DNA from: Mallotus nudiflorus
Lineage: Eukaryota; Streptophyta; Magnoliopsida; Malpighiales; Euphorbiaceae
NCBI GenBank assembly: GCA_947683625.1
Contig: CANTUR010000793.1
Location: forward strand, 4,402,001-4,466,000
Length of the DNA stretch: 64,000 nt
Reading direction: 5' to 3'
Shown: positions 11,165 to 22,084 of the stretch, in pieces
Numbering within the stretch: position 1 is the stretch's first letter
Layout of the letters: every line of letters starts with the position of its first letter
Notes under the pieces: generated by a model
Database searches by the model: none
The model's input: only the letters and a program-made list of their open reading frames with translations
Told to the model about the DNA's origin: nothing
Position numbers and translations under genes: made by a program

Positions 11165-12265
11165 CATTTAGACCTTGCTTGCCCTCAAGCAAGTATAGAT
11201 CAAATATGAAGAAATTAATAATATTATCATTTAATCCAAAACAAGGGTAGCATCCTTATCAAGTCATTTTAATCATGAATAAAGTTAGAAAATGATAATT
11301 CAATAAGTGAATTTTCAGTGCTCAATAATGATAGAATAAACAAGTCTCATAGCATAGGCAACAAGTTTACTAATTTATCTTAATCTACTAAGAATAAAAT
11401 AAAAAATGCAAAGTCAAAGTTCTAACCAAGCTACTTAGTCAAAATAGTCATGCTTCAAACTTAGGAATTCTAGAGGCAAAAATAACTTTGAGACAATGTT
11501 AAGCACACATATCAACATACTTTTCTCATGGAATTTTTAGACATTTTATTCATAAGCATACTTTATTATATATACTCTTTCCGAATGAATGCAAATGAGG
11601 AGCATACTCAATTGCACACAACTTACTCAAGATGCATCTACTTATGACATTATACATCTCTTTTCAAATAAATGCAACTAAGGAGCATACTCAATTGCAC
11701 ACAACTTACTTAAGATTAATCAACTTACAAGCATTATTAATATTTTATTTTTCTTCTTTTTATTTTTTTTTATTTTTTTTAAGTATTCATCCATTATTGA
11801 AAAGTAATTTTCATATGTATTATAGCTATAGTTTCCCTAAAGTTACCTAAGTCTCTAGAAAACCTAAGCTTAAATCATTACTACCTAGCCTTAAGCATAG
11901 TTAGCAAGTTGACTAAAGCATTCTTTAAACTTTAAAAATAATAAAAAGAGATAAAAAAACATAAACTTACTACTTATACTACATGAAACTTAAACTTCTA
12001 CCAATTGAGCAATAAGAAATTCATTATTTACAAAACATATTGACTTCATCAAAATTAAAAAGACTATTAAGAATGGCTACTTATTAAATATAGGAGCAAC
12101 ATGAATAACAAAATTAATGCAAATACACAAAAATATAGCACAAACACACAAACTAATAACATCCTAATATATAAAAGATTAATATACTAATACTAAGATA
12201 TAACCCTTCCCCCACACTTAAGGGCATGCATTGTCCTCAATCCAAAGAAAAAAAAGCAAAGGAAA
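11165..12265. other. E 3' untranslated region, no gene seen
   Basis: Low-complexity AT-rich sequence. It includes a duplicated block (AATGCAA..GAGGAGCATACTCAATTGCACACAACTTACT at about 11588-11630 and 11660-11710). The same blocks occur in D near 30570-30700, so they are a family feature. The open frame at 11632-11850 looks like chance. Confidence 0.5.
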
Positions 12266-12289
12266 GGATTGAAATACTTCCCTAGCTAT

Positions 12290-13480
12290 TGGTTGGAGTG
12301 GTGGGAGGAGACTCAATGGAGTATCCGGATTGAGCAAAGTATTGGTTCAACTTGTACTCCATTTTTTGTTGATGACGAGCCAATTGTTTTTATTGAAACT
12401 CCATCTTATTCAATTGCCCTTACATGGCAATTTAATTATTCAGAATTTGATCCCAAATGGGAGGGTGATCACATAAAGAGCCCAATGCACTTTGAAGAGG
12501 ATAGGTTAGCAAAGGAACATCTCAAAATGGTTGATATTGAGGAAGTTCTATCTCCGGGAACACTTTTTGTTTAATAATTGATTGGAGACTCCTTAACTCA
12601 AGATGATCCAGCAAGCCCACACTAACATGAACGTGATTGGGCGGGAATAAATTAGAATCCTGCATCAATAACTTCCCCTCTCATAAAAGCATGGTTAGTA
12701 AAATAAGAGCATTCAACCCTATGAGTATAACCGACAAGATCAACATTCAAAGCCTTAGCTACTATTGTGATCACATGTCCATGTGTTAAGGGTGAATCCT
12801 TACTTGGAGCATAAGATAATAACTGATTGAATATCCAATCATTCTAACAAATTTTCTTCTTGTTATGAATACACCATATAAGAAACATTTCTTGTACAAA
12901 AACCCTATTGAACTCAGACTTATGAAAAACAACACATGCTAGGACCTTATGCAATAACCAGTATTTCATGTCTTTAATGAAAATTTCCTTGGCTTTTTTA
13001 GGTTGAAAAGGGGTTTGCAAATTGGTTAAAAATGTCCAAAATTCATTCAACTTAAAGTTAGATAGGGGATCACATAACCCCTCCTTTTTAAAACCAAACA
13101 CACAATGCATAAAAGAATAGTTTAATTGGTGTTTCTTTCCTTCCATCCTAAATTCTAGAATTTAGGGATTATTCTCATTAACATCCAAGGTAGTGTAGAA
13201 TTCAGTAATTAAATTAACATAGGTGTCCTCATGCATAGAAACAAATTTCTTAATGCCACATTGAGTTAACATTTGATCAAACACCTCAAGCATACCCAAA
13301 TTGTTCAAGAGAGAGTTAGGAATATACTTATAACCCAGGATTTCTCTAAATCTGATTGTTGTCAACTTAGCACCTTCTGCATGTGAAAGGATTAGAAACT
13401 TAGCCTTGTAAATCTTGCTCAGATTTTCTTCCTCCTCTTAATGGGATTATTCAATGTGTGGCCTCTTAGATGATAATCCT
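12290..13480 (-). pseudogene. Sense extra ORF of E (Athila ORF between pol and 3' LTR)
   Basis: A minus-strand frame runs from about 13480 down to about 12290. It contains YIPNSLLNNLGMLEVFDQML then a segment ending ITEFYTTL (13162-13365), followed by FQPKKAKEIFIKDMKYWLLH (within 12844-13146), and near the end MEYKLNQYFAQSGYSIE (about 12297-12356 reversed). D carries the same protein near 31270-32180. The central part resembles the 'putative plant transposon protein' domain known from Athila elements. Its role is not established; the ORF sits where Athila elements often carry an envelope-like or other extra gene. Several stops (for example after VNENNP near 13165) show it is dead. Confidence 0.6.
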
Positions 13481-14515
13481 CTAGTCTTTTTAATGGTGTT
13501 AGTGTTGATTGAATGAATTTAAGAAGTTCTGAAATATGTATGGAGTAAGAAATGAAAATGGAAAAATAAAGTAAAGAAGGGGGAATAGGAAGGGTGGTGT
13601 TGATTCGGGTAAGGTTTGATTTAGAGAAGAAATGAAGAGTCTTGTGTTTATAGAAGAGAGAATAAAGAAGATGAAGGAATAAGAGGTCTTTGAGTGTATT
13701 TAAGTGTTGAAATTCGTTTGGAAATTTGAGAATGGAAGATATGGGAGATTGGGTGGTCAAAAGGGTGTATTTATAGATAGTATAGGGGTGTAAGAGATAG
13801 GGAAAGGTTATGTAAGACAAATGTGAAAAGGTGTGTATAGATATGAAAAGACACTGTTTAAAAGAAAAAGATAACTTTTCAAATCTAAAATTGAATTAAG
13901 AATAAATAAATAGTAATAAAATATGTGAAAAGGTGATAACTAATGGCTGCTACAAGTGTGTGTAACTATATGTGTAAAATGCACATAAGTATGTTGATGG
14001 GATGACTTGGCACAGGGTGTCGAGTTGGCATGAACGCTTTTTGTATTGAGTCATTCCACTGGAATGGTTTGTTAAGGCTTCCTGTGTGATGGATTGAGTC
14101 GTTCCAAGCATAATGACTCAACATGCTATCTTTTTGTAATGACTCATGACTGTGTAACGAGTCCTGACAGTATGCTAACGTGCAAATACAATTTCAATGA
14201 AACAATACATGAAAGAATGCATAAAAATAAGAAACTAATCATAAACCAAATGTGTAATAAAATTAATCATAAAGAACTGTGAATAAATAAGTGAAATAAA
14301 CTAAGAAAAAGAAATAGTATAAAATAATAAAAAAAGTGTGAATTTAAAAATATTGTAAATAAAACTTTTGCTAACTAAAATAAAATGAAATTGAAGCATA
14401 GAATATAAAAATGTGTAATAAAATAAAAGAAAAAATGTGTTTAGTCTTACCATGCTAAATTTAAAGGTCTATAGCTTGACCTTACCTTAATTTCATTAAG
14501 ATGTAGAAAGGGAGA
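13481..14515. other. E spacer between pol and the extra ORF
   Basis: A minus-strand open frame (13419-13820) here is low-complexity Leu/Ser/Thr/Tyr-rich sequence. It most likely represents leader sequence plus the basic N-terminus of the extra ORF rather than a separate gene. The rest is AT-rich without recognisable coding. Confidence 0.4.
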
Positions 14516-15840
14516 TAGATCAGGTTGGATCAATTGCATCACTGATCAAGTAAGGTTTCAGACGATGTCCATTTACCTTGAAGATTTCCCTTTTATTATT
14601 AGCAATTTCCACTGCACCATGAGGATATACCTTAACAACTTTAAACGGGCCTGACCAATGTGATTTTAACATTCCTGGAAATAACTTCAGTCTTGAATTA
14701 AAAAGGAGAATAAGCGCACCCTCGTGAAAATCCTTCTTATTTAAATGCTTATCATGTCACAACTTAGTACGATCCTTGTATAGCTTAGCATTTTCATAAG
14801 CATTCATTCTCAATTCATCTAATTCATTGAGTTGAAGTAACCTTTTCTCACCTACCTTCATCATATCAAGATTCAGAGCTCTTATTGCCCAATATGCTTT
14901 GTGCTCAAGCTTAACGGGTAGGTGACATGACTTCCTATATATCAATTAATAAGGAGTAAGGCCATTTGGAGTTTTGAAAGATGTCCTATATTCTCACAAT
15001 GCATTGTCAAGCTTTAATGCCCAATCTTTCCTTAAAAGAGACACTGTTTTCTCAAGAATACATTTAATTTCTCTATTACTCACCTTGACTTGCCCACTCA
15101 TTTATGGGTGATATGGAGTAGCAACCTTGTGTGTTACTCCATACTTTTTCAAGAGAGCTTCAATCACATGGTTACAAAAATGGGAACCTCCATCACTTAT
15201 CAATGCTCTAGGGGTACCAAATCTTGGAAAAATTACTTTATCAATCATTTTCTTAACCACTCTAGCATCATTTGTCAAGGTTGGCATGGCTTCTACCCAC
15301 TTGGAGATGTAATTGACCATGACCAAAATATATTTGTAACCTAAGGAACTAGGAAATGGACCTATAAAGTCCATTCCCCAAATATCAAAGATCTTAATTT
15401 CAAGAATCCCTTTCAAAGGCATCTCATGTTTCTTTGATATATTTCCCATCCTTTAACATCTATCACATATAAGAACATATTCTCTAGCATCCTTAAACAA
15501 AGTAGGCCACCAAAATCTAGATTGAAGTACCTTAGATGTTGCCTTTGATGCTCCAAAATGTCCACCAACTTCCGAAGAATGATAATGCTTCAAAACATCT
15601 TGGACTTCATCTTGGGGAATGCATCGTCTAATCAAGCCATCAGCACACCTTTTATAAAGTAACGGCTCCTCCCCATAGTAGAAGCTGCTGTCATGTAAAA
15701 ACTTTTTCCTTTGTCTATAATCCATGCCATAAGGAAGAATACCACTTACAAGATAATTTGTAATATTTGCAAACCATGGAATTTCTTTTAATGCAATAGT
15801 TAGGAGATATTCATCGTGACATGTCTCATTGATTGGCACA
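14516..15840 (-). pseudogene. E integrase
   Basis: Integrase inserts the double-stranded cDNA into the host chromosome. From the N-terminal side: a zinc-binding region with HYHSSEVGGHFGA, FWWPTLFKDA and CDRC (15453-15700), then the catalytic core (15102-15449) with Asp in WGMDFIGPFP and Asp in ALISDGGSHF. A C-terminal region (14516-14945) carries MIYRKSCHLPVKLEHKAYWA, LQLNELDELR and LFNSRLKLFPG, a chain typical of Athila integrases. No chromodomain is seen. Stops fall between the zinc region and core (after CDRC) and after ATPYHP, so the frame is broken at several points. It follows directly after RNase H as in other Ty3/gypsy pol genes. Confidence 0.75.
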
Positions 15841-16460
15841 CCATCATCATTCTTTTTTAATTCATCATGATCAAGCCTTGATAGGTGATTGACAATAAGG
15901 TTCTCACTTCCTTTCTTGTCTCTTACTTCCTAATCAAATTCTTGAAGCATTAAGATCCATCATAGGAGTCTAGGTTTTGCATCCTTCTTGCTTAAAAGAT
16001 ACTTAAGAGCAGCATGATCTGAATAACAATCACCTTTTTCCCTATAAGGTATGCTCTAAACTTATCAAATGCATAAACAATATCAAGCAACTCCTTTTCT
16101 ATAATGGTGTAGTTAATCTGAGTATCATCAACTAGTTTTCTAGCATAGTAAATTGCATAAGGCTTACCTTCCTTTCTTTGCCCCAAAACAGCTCCCACTG
16201 CAAAGTTATTAGCATCACACATTATCTTAAATGGTTAGTGCCAATTAGGAGGCTACAGAACAATTGCCAAAATAAGAGCCTTCTTCAAAATTTGAAATGC
16301 TTCTAGGCGTGCATCATTAAAATCAAAATTAGCATCCTTGGCAAGCAATTTACATAATGGCTTTGCAATTTTAAAAAAATCTTTGATAAACCTTCTATAA
16401 AAGCCAACATATCCAAGAAAACTTCTTATATCCTTAACATATTTTAGAGGTGGCAAATTA
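15841..16460 (-). pseudogene. E RT connection and RNase H
   Basis: 16253-16456 encodes the RT connection segment (DIRSFLGYVGFYRRFIKDF, then KPLCKLLAKDANF). 15992-16222 encodes the RNase H start MCDANNFAVGAVLGQRKEG with the first catalytic Asp and TIIEKELL with the Glu. RNase H removes the RNA template during reverse transcription. Frames are interrupted between the pieces. Confidence 0.7.
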
Positions 16461-17160
16461 GCAATTACTTCAATCTTTGCCCTATCAACTTCAGTGCCTC
16501 TCTTTGAAACTAAATGTCCAAAAACTATGCCTTCTTATGCCATGAAATGACATTTTTCCTAGTTCAGAACTAATCCATGCTCAATACACCTGTCAAGAAC
16601 TTTAGATAGATTGTCTAGAGAATTAGAAAATTCAGTACCATAGACACTAAAGTAATCCATAAAAACTTCTACACAATCATCAAGTAAATCACTAAATATG
16701 GAAAACATGCATCTTTGGAAAGTTTCAGGCACATTACATAAACCAAAAGGCATACGACTAAAAGTAAAAGTACCATATGGACATGTAAAGGTAGTCTTAT
16801 CTTGATCTTTAGGATGAATAGGAATCTGATTGAACCCACTAAGTCCATCCAAATAACAAAAATAAGAAAAATTAGCTATCCTCTCAAGAACTTGGTTAAT
16901 AAAAGGCAATGGGAAGTGATCCTTCCTAGTTGCTTTATTTAGTTTTCTATAGTCAATACACATAAGCCATCCTATGATAGTTCTAGTAGGTATCAAGTCA
17001 TTAAATTCATTCCTAACAATAGCTAAGCCTCCTTTCTTTGGTACAACCTGAACGGGGCTCACCCATTTACTATCACTAATGGAATATATGATTCCATTAT
17101 CAAGCAGCTTAGTCACTTCTTTTCTTACCACTTCTTTGAGAGTAGGGCTTAATCATCTTT
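16461..17160 (-). pseudogene. E reverse transcriptase, active site mutated
   Basis: The main open stretch (16559-17131) begins inside the RT fingers: VRKEVTKLLDNGIIY, WVSPVQVVPKKGG, CIDYRKLNKATRKDHFPLPF. The palm follows with CYLDGLSGFNQIPI and FSRMPFGLCNVPETFQRCM. The catalytic box normally reads FMDDFSVYG; here it reads FMDYFSVYG (codons at 16652-16660), so the second active-site Asp is Tyr. That change alone should abolish polymerisation. Upstream linker (about 17161-17480) includes sequence equivalent to the AIGYSI-DLKGISP segment seen in D. Confidence 0.8.
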
Positions 17161-17479
17161 GACCTTTAATGGAAGGCTTAACGTTATCTTCTAAAATAAT
17201 TCTATGCATACATATATGAGGACTAATACCCTTCAAATCACTTATAGAATAACCAATGGCATTCTTATGTCTATTCAACTCATCACATAAGGCATTAACA
17301 TTATCACTAGGCAAAGATTAATTAATAATAAAAGGAAATTTAAGATTAGAGTCAAGAAATGCATATTTGAGATTTGATGGTAAAGGCTTGAGCTTTAACT
17401 TAACTTCTTCACTTGATGTAGTATCTTTTGGATCATCCTCTCTCCTTGAAGGTTCAAATCTTGATGTCCTTTGAAAAGG

Positions 17480-18370
17480 TTAATACGGAATTACCTCCAA
17501 AATTTGCTCATTTTCCATCATGTATAGCTCCATAGAATCATTCCTCAAACACTTATGAATTACTTCTTCAATGTATTCATCAATAACATCAATAGAATCA
17601 ATTCTACTTACCATTTCCACTAGTGTTGACTTCATTATATTCAGCACATTAAATTCCATACATTCATTATCCACCTCTAATGTGATCTTTCCTTTCTTGA
17701 TATCAATGATTGCTCATGCTGTCCTAAAAAATGGTCTTTCAAACAAAATTGGGATCTCAAGATCCTTCTCCATTTCTAACACAACAAAGTTAGCTGGTAT
17801 TATAAACTTACCCACTTTAGTTGGCACATTTTCTATCATGCCAAGTGGATATGTAATAGATTTATTCACCATAGGGAGACATATATTGGTAGGCTTGAGC
17901 TCATCCAAATTTAGCTTTGTATAAATAGAATAAGGCATAAGGCTAACACTAGCACCAATATCATATAATGCTTTATCAAAATGCGTACCTCCAATTATAT
18001 AAGGAACCATAATAGAACTAGGATCCTTAAGCTTTGGTGGAGACTTGGAGTATATGGCTTTGGATTCTTCAATAAGAGATACTAAACCATAATCTTCAAG
18101 CTTACATTTATGATTAATAATATCCTTCAAGAATTTACCCCAAGCTGGCATATCTCTAATAGTATCCGCAAATGGTATGGTGATAGTAATTTCCTTAAGA
18201 TAATTAAGAAATTTTCCAAATTGCTTGTCTAAGTTATGCCTTATGAACCTTTGAGGAAAAGAAAGAGTTTTAATGTCCACCTTTAATTCCTCATTCTTTG
18301 ATGGTAAGTCCTTATTTATTTTTCTTCTCATATTTTTCATCATTTTTACTTCTAACATCCACCTCCTCAA
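17480..18370 (-). pseudogene. E aspartic protease and linker
   Basis: The retroviral-type protease cuts the Gag-Pol precursor. The frame at 17714-18370 carries KFLKDIINHKCKLEDYG, then the active-site region ALYDIGASVSLMPYS (usual D-[LT]-G-A; here D-I-G-A), and LEIPILFERPFFRTA. The last usually reads ILGRPFLATA, so part of the flap is changed. A frameshift or stop separates the linker at 17480-17674. The N-terminus overlaps a Lys/Glu-rich segment joining to gag. Confidence 0.75.
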
Positions 18371-19827
18371 TCTCTACCCCGTCATTCTCATCATCAACCA
18401 CTCTCTTTTTCTTATTGAGATATTTTTTAACCTCCTTACTACTGTGCAAGGTAATTGCTTGACAAGACTCTTTTTGTACATATTATGGTTGGCTAGGGAG
18501 CTTCCCAAAGGTTTAGTGTTGGATGAAGAGGCTTCTTGGGCAATTTGGGTTTCAAGAATATGATTTTGAGTAGCAATTGTTCAAGTTTATAATTTAGTTG
18601 CTTAAATTGCTCCTCATTTTGTTTGTTTATGGACATTTATTGATTAAAAAATTTCTCTATAAGATTTTCAAGAGTAGGTTTGGACTAAAGGTTTGTTGTT
18701 TCATAGGAAATCCAAGTAGGTTTTGAAGTTTGGTGTTTGGGTTATATGGAGGGTTTAATTGAGAGGATGGGTTTGACCATGAGAATCTAGGATGGTTCCT
18801 CCACTGAGGGTTATAATTAATGGAATTCAACCCCATTCATTGGTTAAAACCTCCTTGCACATAATTCACATCCTCATTTGTAGTTACATTGCATTGAGAA
18901 TATGAATGAGGTCCTCCACAAGTCTCACAAACAACATTGGCACATTCTAATGAATTAATTTGAGAATTACTTACCAATTTGGTGAGAGCATCTACCTTTA
19001 CATTCAATATTTTAATTGTGTCAAGTTCTAAAATTCCCCTTGCTTTTGCCATTGTGGTTTCATCACCCATGTACCCTTGAGATGCAAGTTCTTCAAGCAA
19101 TGTTTATGGCTTCTCTAGCCATTTTATCCATCCATTTTCCATCAGACGCTGCATTGATGATGTTTTTATTTTCATCCATCAATCCATTATAGAAAATTTA
19201 AGGAATCATCCATTCCGACAAGCCATGATGTGGACACTACCATTAAAGTTCCTTAAACCTCTCCTAAGCCGAATAGATTGTCTCACTTCCACTTTGTTTG
19301 AAAGTAGTGATCTTATTTTGAAACATAGCCGTCTTGTGTGGTGGAAAATATTTATGCAAAAATGCTTGCTTCAATTGATTCCATGTTGTGATTGATTCAT
19401 TTGGCAAACTATCAAGCCAAAGTTGTGCTTTGTCCTTGATTGAAAATGGAAAGAGTCTTAGCCTTATAGCATCATCTATCACACCATTAATCTTAAAGGT
19501 TGAACACACATTGAGCAAAGTCAAAATATGGGCATAAGGATCTTCTTCTTATAAGCCTCCAAACTAATTATTTTGCACCATTTGTATAATACTTGGCTTG
19601 ATCTCAAAATTGTTATTAGCAATAGCTGGAGCCACTATTCCACCAAAACTACCCGAGATGTCGGGCATTGCAAAATTGCCTAATGTCCTTCTCTCCGGTT
19701 GAGCCATTCTATTCAAATTAAGTTGGTTCTCGCTTCTTTGTCTTTGTTCCCTGCGTAAAGCTCGTAAAGTTAAATCAATTTCAGGATCAAAGTTCAAATT
19801 ACTATCACTAATACTTCTAGTGAGCAT
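18371..19827 (-). pseudogene. E gag
   Basis: Gag forms the virus-like particle. ATG at 19827 opens MLTRSISDSNLNFDPEIDLT; D starts the same way at 38560, supporting the start. The retrotransposon gag core is at 19264-19524 (FPFSIKDKAQLWLDSLPNES then FLHKYFPPHKTAMFQNKI). The distal part at 18837-19100 ends with a zinc knuckle CETCGGPHSYSQC (CX2CX3HX4C), followed by an RNHPRFSW segment (about 18765-18800), an Athila hallmark. Stops at 19564 and near 19260 and 19100 break it into pieces. Confidence 0.75.
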
Positions 19828-19968
19828 GTAAATTCATAATCAAACAAATATAAAAAATAACCAAAAAATAAAAATAAAAAATAAAATAATAAAGAAATAA
19901 AAATTGAAACAAGGCCTAAAACAACCTTTCTTTACCCTAAGTTAATAACAATTACTAATCCAAAAACT

Positions 19969-19988
19969 CCTCGGTAATACTGCCAAAT
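19969..19988 (-). other. Primer-binding site of E
   Basis: Minus strand ATTTGGCAGTATTACCGAGG lies two bases inside the 5' LTR. It is a decayed form of the tRNA-Asp-type TGGCGCCGTTGCCGGGG used by Athila-like elements; D keeps a better copy. Confidence 0.55.
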
Positions 19989-19990
19989 TC

Positions 19991-20213
19991 TGATACCGGT
20001 AGAATTGTATAGCCCTAGTCTCTAGGACTTAGTATAGAGTAAGTAGGGTGTCAAACACTCGAGAATTTTTGGGCAATTCTATATTAATCGGATTATTACT
20101 TAGATGGATAGGCAAAACTAAATTAAAATAAATTAAAGAATTTAATTACTACTAATTTACTATAATACTAAACAAAAATAAAATGCAAATATATATAAGA
20201 GAAGCACAATTCA
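19991..20213 (-). repeat. E 5' LTR, truncated to ~220 bases
   Basis: Matches 9558-9783 up to GCACAATTCAGAA. The next bases belong to the Z antisense ORF, not the LTR, so about 1.37 kb of LTR and the outer target duplication are missing. Confidence 0.75.
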
Positions 20214-20985
20214 GAAATTCTTCTCAAGGTTTCTCCTACTCTTAGCCCAACGAATTCGACCTCTGCACTTTTGGCTTTTGCAGTACCCCCTCCAATTCAG
20301 GTTTTTTTATTTGCTCTTTGGTGTTATTTTAATCAGTCTTTCTTGTAGAATTCATTGCTCACCCTTTTTTATAAGATTGAAGCTTGACTAAATTATTCTG
20401 ATGAGGATGGTGATAAAGCAAAGAAGACTCAGGTTTCCTTTGACCATGAGGGGGTTGATGTTGTGGCCGATGAAGTGGCCGACTCTGAAAAGCATATCTC
20501 GAAAGAGGTACAATGCAAGCTTAAAGACTTGGTGTAGATCTTTAAGGGAAAATCTCTCTTCTTTTTTTTTATCATAGTAACCATCTTTGGACCTCTAAAC
20601 TATTAGAATATCTACATAACAATTCTCAATTATGCCCAGATATCATGATTGGCCAAAAGCACCTTATTAACAATCTCCATGAGACTTTGCCAACCCTTGT
20701 TGCCAACTATCATGCAGTTGAGAAATTCTTATCAGGTCTAGCAATAAAAGATGTTGAGAAATAGAAGTTAGACAAGGAGGCAGTCATGATCATGGATGTC
20801 ATAAAAAAAGAGCGAGAGATCATCCTTATGGCCGACCTAGCTCTAGAAAAGCTAAAAAAGGAGGTGGCCAACCTAGAAGCAACCCTGAAGAAAAAATAAA
20901 ATGATTTGGCTAGCTTTTTAGCTACACACAAACGTAAGTATAGTAAACACAAGCTTGAGGTACCCAAATGAAGGAGATCCAAGGG
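20214..20985 (+). pseudogene. Antisense extra ORF of Z, part 2 (coiled-coil end)
   Basis: Continuation of the plus-strand ORF interrupted by E. It has an acidic stretch (NYSDEDGDKAKKTQV, about 20393-20440), a segment HLINNLHETLPTLVANYHAV (about 20660-20715), and a charged heptad-like region (MADLALEKLKKEVANLEATL, about 20827-20887) that looks like a coiled coil. It ends in a Lys-rich tail (about 20940-20985). Stops occur at about 20762 and 20899. This arrangement, mobile-domain-like N-part plus coiled-coil C-part, is known for plant mobile-domain proteins; the assignment is by eye. Confidence 0.5.
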
Positions 20986-21666
20986 AAGAGAAAAAACCTT
21001 CCCCTCTAAATCACCAAAACTCAAAGGCAAAAAGACTTAACTATGCTAGACAAGGAGAATTCCACCAATGGTCTCACTGAGTTTATTAAGTCCTTTAAAA
21101 AGAAAACCACCTAATCGGTTGGGTTATGATAAAAAAATAATTTTTTTGATTGTTTGGCCTCGATGGCCATTTTATGAATATTCTAAATTTTATTGGCTCA
21201 CAGGATGGCCTGATAATTTAAGTCACCTTCATTTTTGTCTTATTGTTTACATGAATTTAATACTTGTGTTTTGATAATGCACCATGTTGGATGAAATTGG
21301 TTTTACTAATATATCAGCCTTATAAAACCCTAGCTAGATATCTTTATCCACGTGAATAAGAATGATATGTTTAAGCCTTAATCTTGAATAGGTTCAATGT
21401 AGTAAATTAGCCTTAAGGATAAAAAATTTTCTTTTTTACAAAATGACATGATGCAATGCCTTTATAATAAATGGGCCTGAAACATTATAATCAACCTAGA
21501 GTAATACATAAAAATAACTAGCCAAAAAATAAACCATTAGCCTAGAATACAATAATTGGCCTAATAATAACTGATCAACCTAACATACAATGATTGGCCT
21601 GACAATAATTAATTGGCCTATATAAGTATACAACAATTATCCAAGATTGTCTTTGTTGAATGTTAA
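20986..21666. other. Z spacer between antisense ORF and pol
   Basis: AT-rich, no recognised coding. Contains short GGCCTGA/TTGGCCTAATAA-type repeats around 21470-21620. Confidence 0.4.
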
Positions 21667-22084
21667 TCAATCTACACCATCCCACATTGATGGAAAGTAA
21701 GCTTTCAAGTACTTGTCATTGATCGATCTCGAATAAGGGGTACAGTCCATATCAAATAAAAGGTAAGTACCACCCTCCAATACTTAGGCCATAGTGAATG
21801 GGCCTTCCTAGTTTGGACTCCATTTATCAAAACACTGGTCTTTAAGCCAAATAGAGAACACAAGTTTCCAAACCATGTCTCCTTTTTTGAAGTACTTGTA
21901 CTTAACCCTCTTGTTATATGCCTACTCTACTTTTCTCTTTTGTATAGAGATTCAGTTATAGGGTAAGAGCAGTTCTTTGTCCAGTTGATCAAGCTCTTGT
22001 AACATGCACTCAATGTAGTCCATGGCCAATAGTTTTAAATGTACTTGTCTCCTTAGTGATGCAATTGTTAAATCCATCGGTAAC
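21667..22084 (-). pseudogene. Z integrase C-terminal end
   Basis: Minus-strand end of pol: a PWEGPF-type segment (about 21790-21800), YSRSINDKYLKAYFPSMWDG and a stop at 21667-21669. The pattern GPF..V..VL.GG.Y.L...DG......N...LK.Y is the usual C-terminus of Tat-type integrase. The upstream part is separated by solo LTR B; deleting B and one GTAAC copy rejoins it with 24151 onward. Confidence 0.7.

Larger units (their letters stand above)
9558..20213 (-). mobile_element. E: Athila-like Ty3/gypsy element inserted in the Z antisense ORF
   Basis: Minus-strand order: truncated 5' LTR (19991-20213), tRNA-Asp-type PBS, gag, PR, RT, RH, IN, a sense extra ORF, PPT, and a full 3' LTR (9558-11154). Over the ~226 bases shared by both LTRs I count about 15 differences, so the insertion is not recent. 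The left flank GTACT (9553-9557) would be its target duplication, but the right partner is gone because a deletion removed most of the 5' LTR and some flanking Z sequence. Confidence 0.8.

Noticed and set aside
11632..11850. 72-codon plus-strand ORF with Phe/Leu run
   Set aside because: Low-complexity translation of a T-rich tract in the E 3' region.
17571..17924. 117-codon plus-strand ORF
   Set aside because: Antisense shadow of the E protease and linker, which has clear motifs on the minus strand.
20710..21030. 106-codon minus-strand ORF
   Set aside because: Opposite strand of the coiled-coil end of the Z antisense ORF; Phe/Ser-rich shadow.
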